A stretch of 64,000 bases of DNA, from NCBI GenBank assembly GCA_022414725.1, contig CM039465.1, positions 38,739,254-38,803,253 of the forward strand, given 5' to 3'. Numbering within the stretch: position 1 is the stretch's first letter; each line of letters starts with the position of its first letter. The notes under the pieces were generated by a model. The model had not been told where the DNA came from. It saw only the letters and a list, made by a program, of their open reading frames with translations, and ran no database searches. Both the position numbers and the translations under genes were made by a program. Below, piece after piece: positions 63,291-64,000 of this stretch. This DNA is from Microglena sp. YARC. Lineage: Eukaryota > Chlorophyta > Chlorophyceae > Chlamydomonadales > Chlamydomonadaceae.

Positions 63291-63752
63291 CAAAAGCACT
63301 AGTGAACTGCACCTACTACATACAATCACTAGTGAACTGCACCTACTACATACAATCACTAGTGAACTGCACCTACTACATACAGTCACTAGTGAACTGC
63401 ATCTACTACATACAATCACTAGTGAACTGCACCTACTACATACAATCACTAGTGAACTGCACCTACTACATACAGTCACTAGTGAACTGCACCTACTACA
63501 TACAATCACTAGTGAACTGCACCTACTACATACAATCACTAGTGAACTGCACCTACTACATACAATCACTAGTGAACTGCACCTACTACATACAATCACT
63601 AGTGAACTGCACCTACTACATACAATCACTAGTGAACTGCACCTACTACATACAATCACTAGTGAACTGCACCTACTACATACAGTCACTAGTGAACTGC
63701 ACCTACTACATACAATCACTAGTGAACTGCACCTACTACATACAATCACCTA
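63291..63752. repeat. 30-bp minisatellite, 15 nearly identical units
   Basis: ACTAGTGAACTGCACCTACT plus ACATACAATC repeated without length change. The 30-bp period keeps frames open on both strands (spurious 192- and 160-codon ORFs). Confidence 0.95.
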
Positions 63753-64000
63753 CAAAGTTGTCCTCCAAATGTCCTGTCCAAATTGCTGGCTGGAGCCATG
63801 TAACCAAGTTTGAGTTCCACAGGCATGCATCATGATCAAAGGGAGGAGAAATGGATATAGGGTCGGTTGGAAAACAGTAATGGACAACCTATGGGGCGGT
63901 CCCCCTAGATGCTTGTTCAGGGTGACCCCAAATCTTATTCTCGATACACAGCCTGTTCCAAAATCTGCTTCTTGAGACGCAAACAGTTCAAAAGCTGCGT
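63753..64000. other. window edge, no gene
   Basis: TGGCTGGAGCCATGTAACCA near 63791 matches a repeat near 2105 and 45685. The last 45 bases start another GACGC-family copy. Confidence 0.4.

Noticed and set aside
63291..63752. CRISPR array
   Set aside because: Units are contiguous with no unique spacers, and the DNA is eukaryotic.
63257..63835. Frames of 192 and 160 codons with 10-residue repeats
   Set aside because: Artefact of a 30-bp tandem repeat, open on both strands, with no start context or neighbouring exon.

Overview
The window is nuclear DNA of a eukaryote. The genes carry many GT-AG introns, and the rest is dominated by retrotransposons with different replication modes, SINE-like units, small inverted-repeat elements, minisatellites and long homopolymer tracts. 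Degenerate CCCTAAA repeats (the plant-type telomere motif) and a pyruvate phosphate dikinase gene point to the green lineage. A unicellular green alga with a large, repeat-rich genome (for example a prasinophyte) is my best guess, but this is inference.

Layout. 1-2 kb: a Ty1/copia-like element on the minus strand, a foldback element and a LINE reverse transcriptase scrap. 3-7 kb: dispersed repeats with a 54-nt G tract, and one possible BED-finger ORF. 7-10.4 kb: a 167-bp satellite split by a degenerate reverse transcriptase. 11-22.9 kb: a four-level nest. A 68-bp minisatellite was entered by a 5'-truncated LINE, which was entered by a copia-like element, whose 3' LTR was entered by a second 5'-truncated LINE. 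Two of the insertions leave clear target-site duplications. 22.9-27.1 kb: another minisatellite and two adjacent inverted-repeat DNA elements with TTA duplications. 27.1-34.3 kb: an inverted-repeat element holding a young chromovirus-type Ty3/gypsy element (two differences between LTRs, CCCAA target duplication). 34.6-40 kb: a candidate DNA element, SINE copies and two families of small inverted-repeat elements.

Genes. Three genes are well supported. (1) A plus-strand gene at 40260-44756 encodes a pRiA4b Orf3-like domain followed by a MYND zinc finger. (2) A minus-strand gene at 46941-49825 has five phase-0 exons and encodes a 191-residue protein in which exons 2-5 carry the same NVSHxHHHE motif. 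(3) Diverging from it, pyruvate phosphate dikinase at 50476-60524 reads as 11 coding exons totalling 889 codons plus a stop, with the phosphohistidine at residue 457.

The most interesting observation concerns introns. In the MYND gene and the dikinase gene, intron ends contain tandem copies of the splice junction itself, either exon end plus donor or acceptor plus exon start. The extreme case is 15 decoy acceptors of about 63 bp in front of the last dikinase exon. Two dikinase introns are also flanked by direct repeats spanning the splice sites, the footprint expected if introns arise or grow by tandem duplication of exon segments. The His-triad gene may show the same process fixed in protein, since its exons share one terminal motif.
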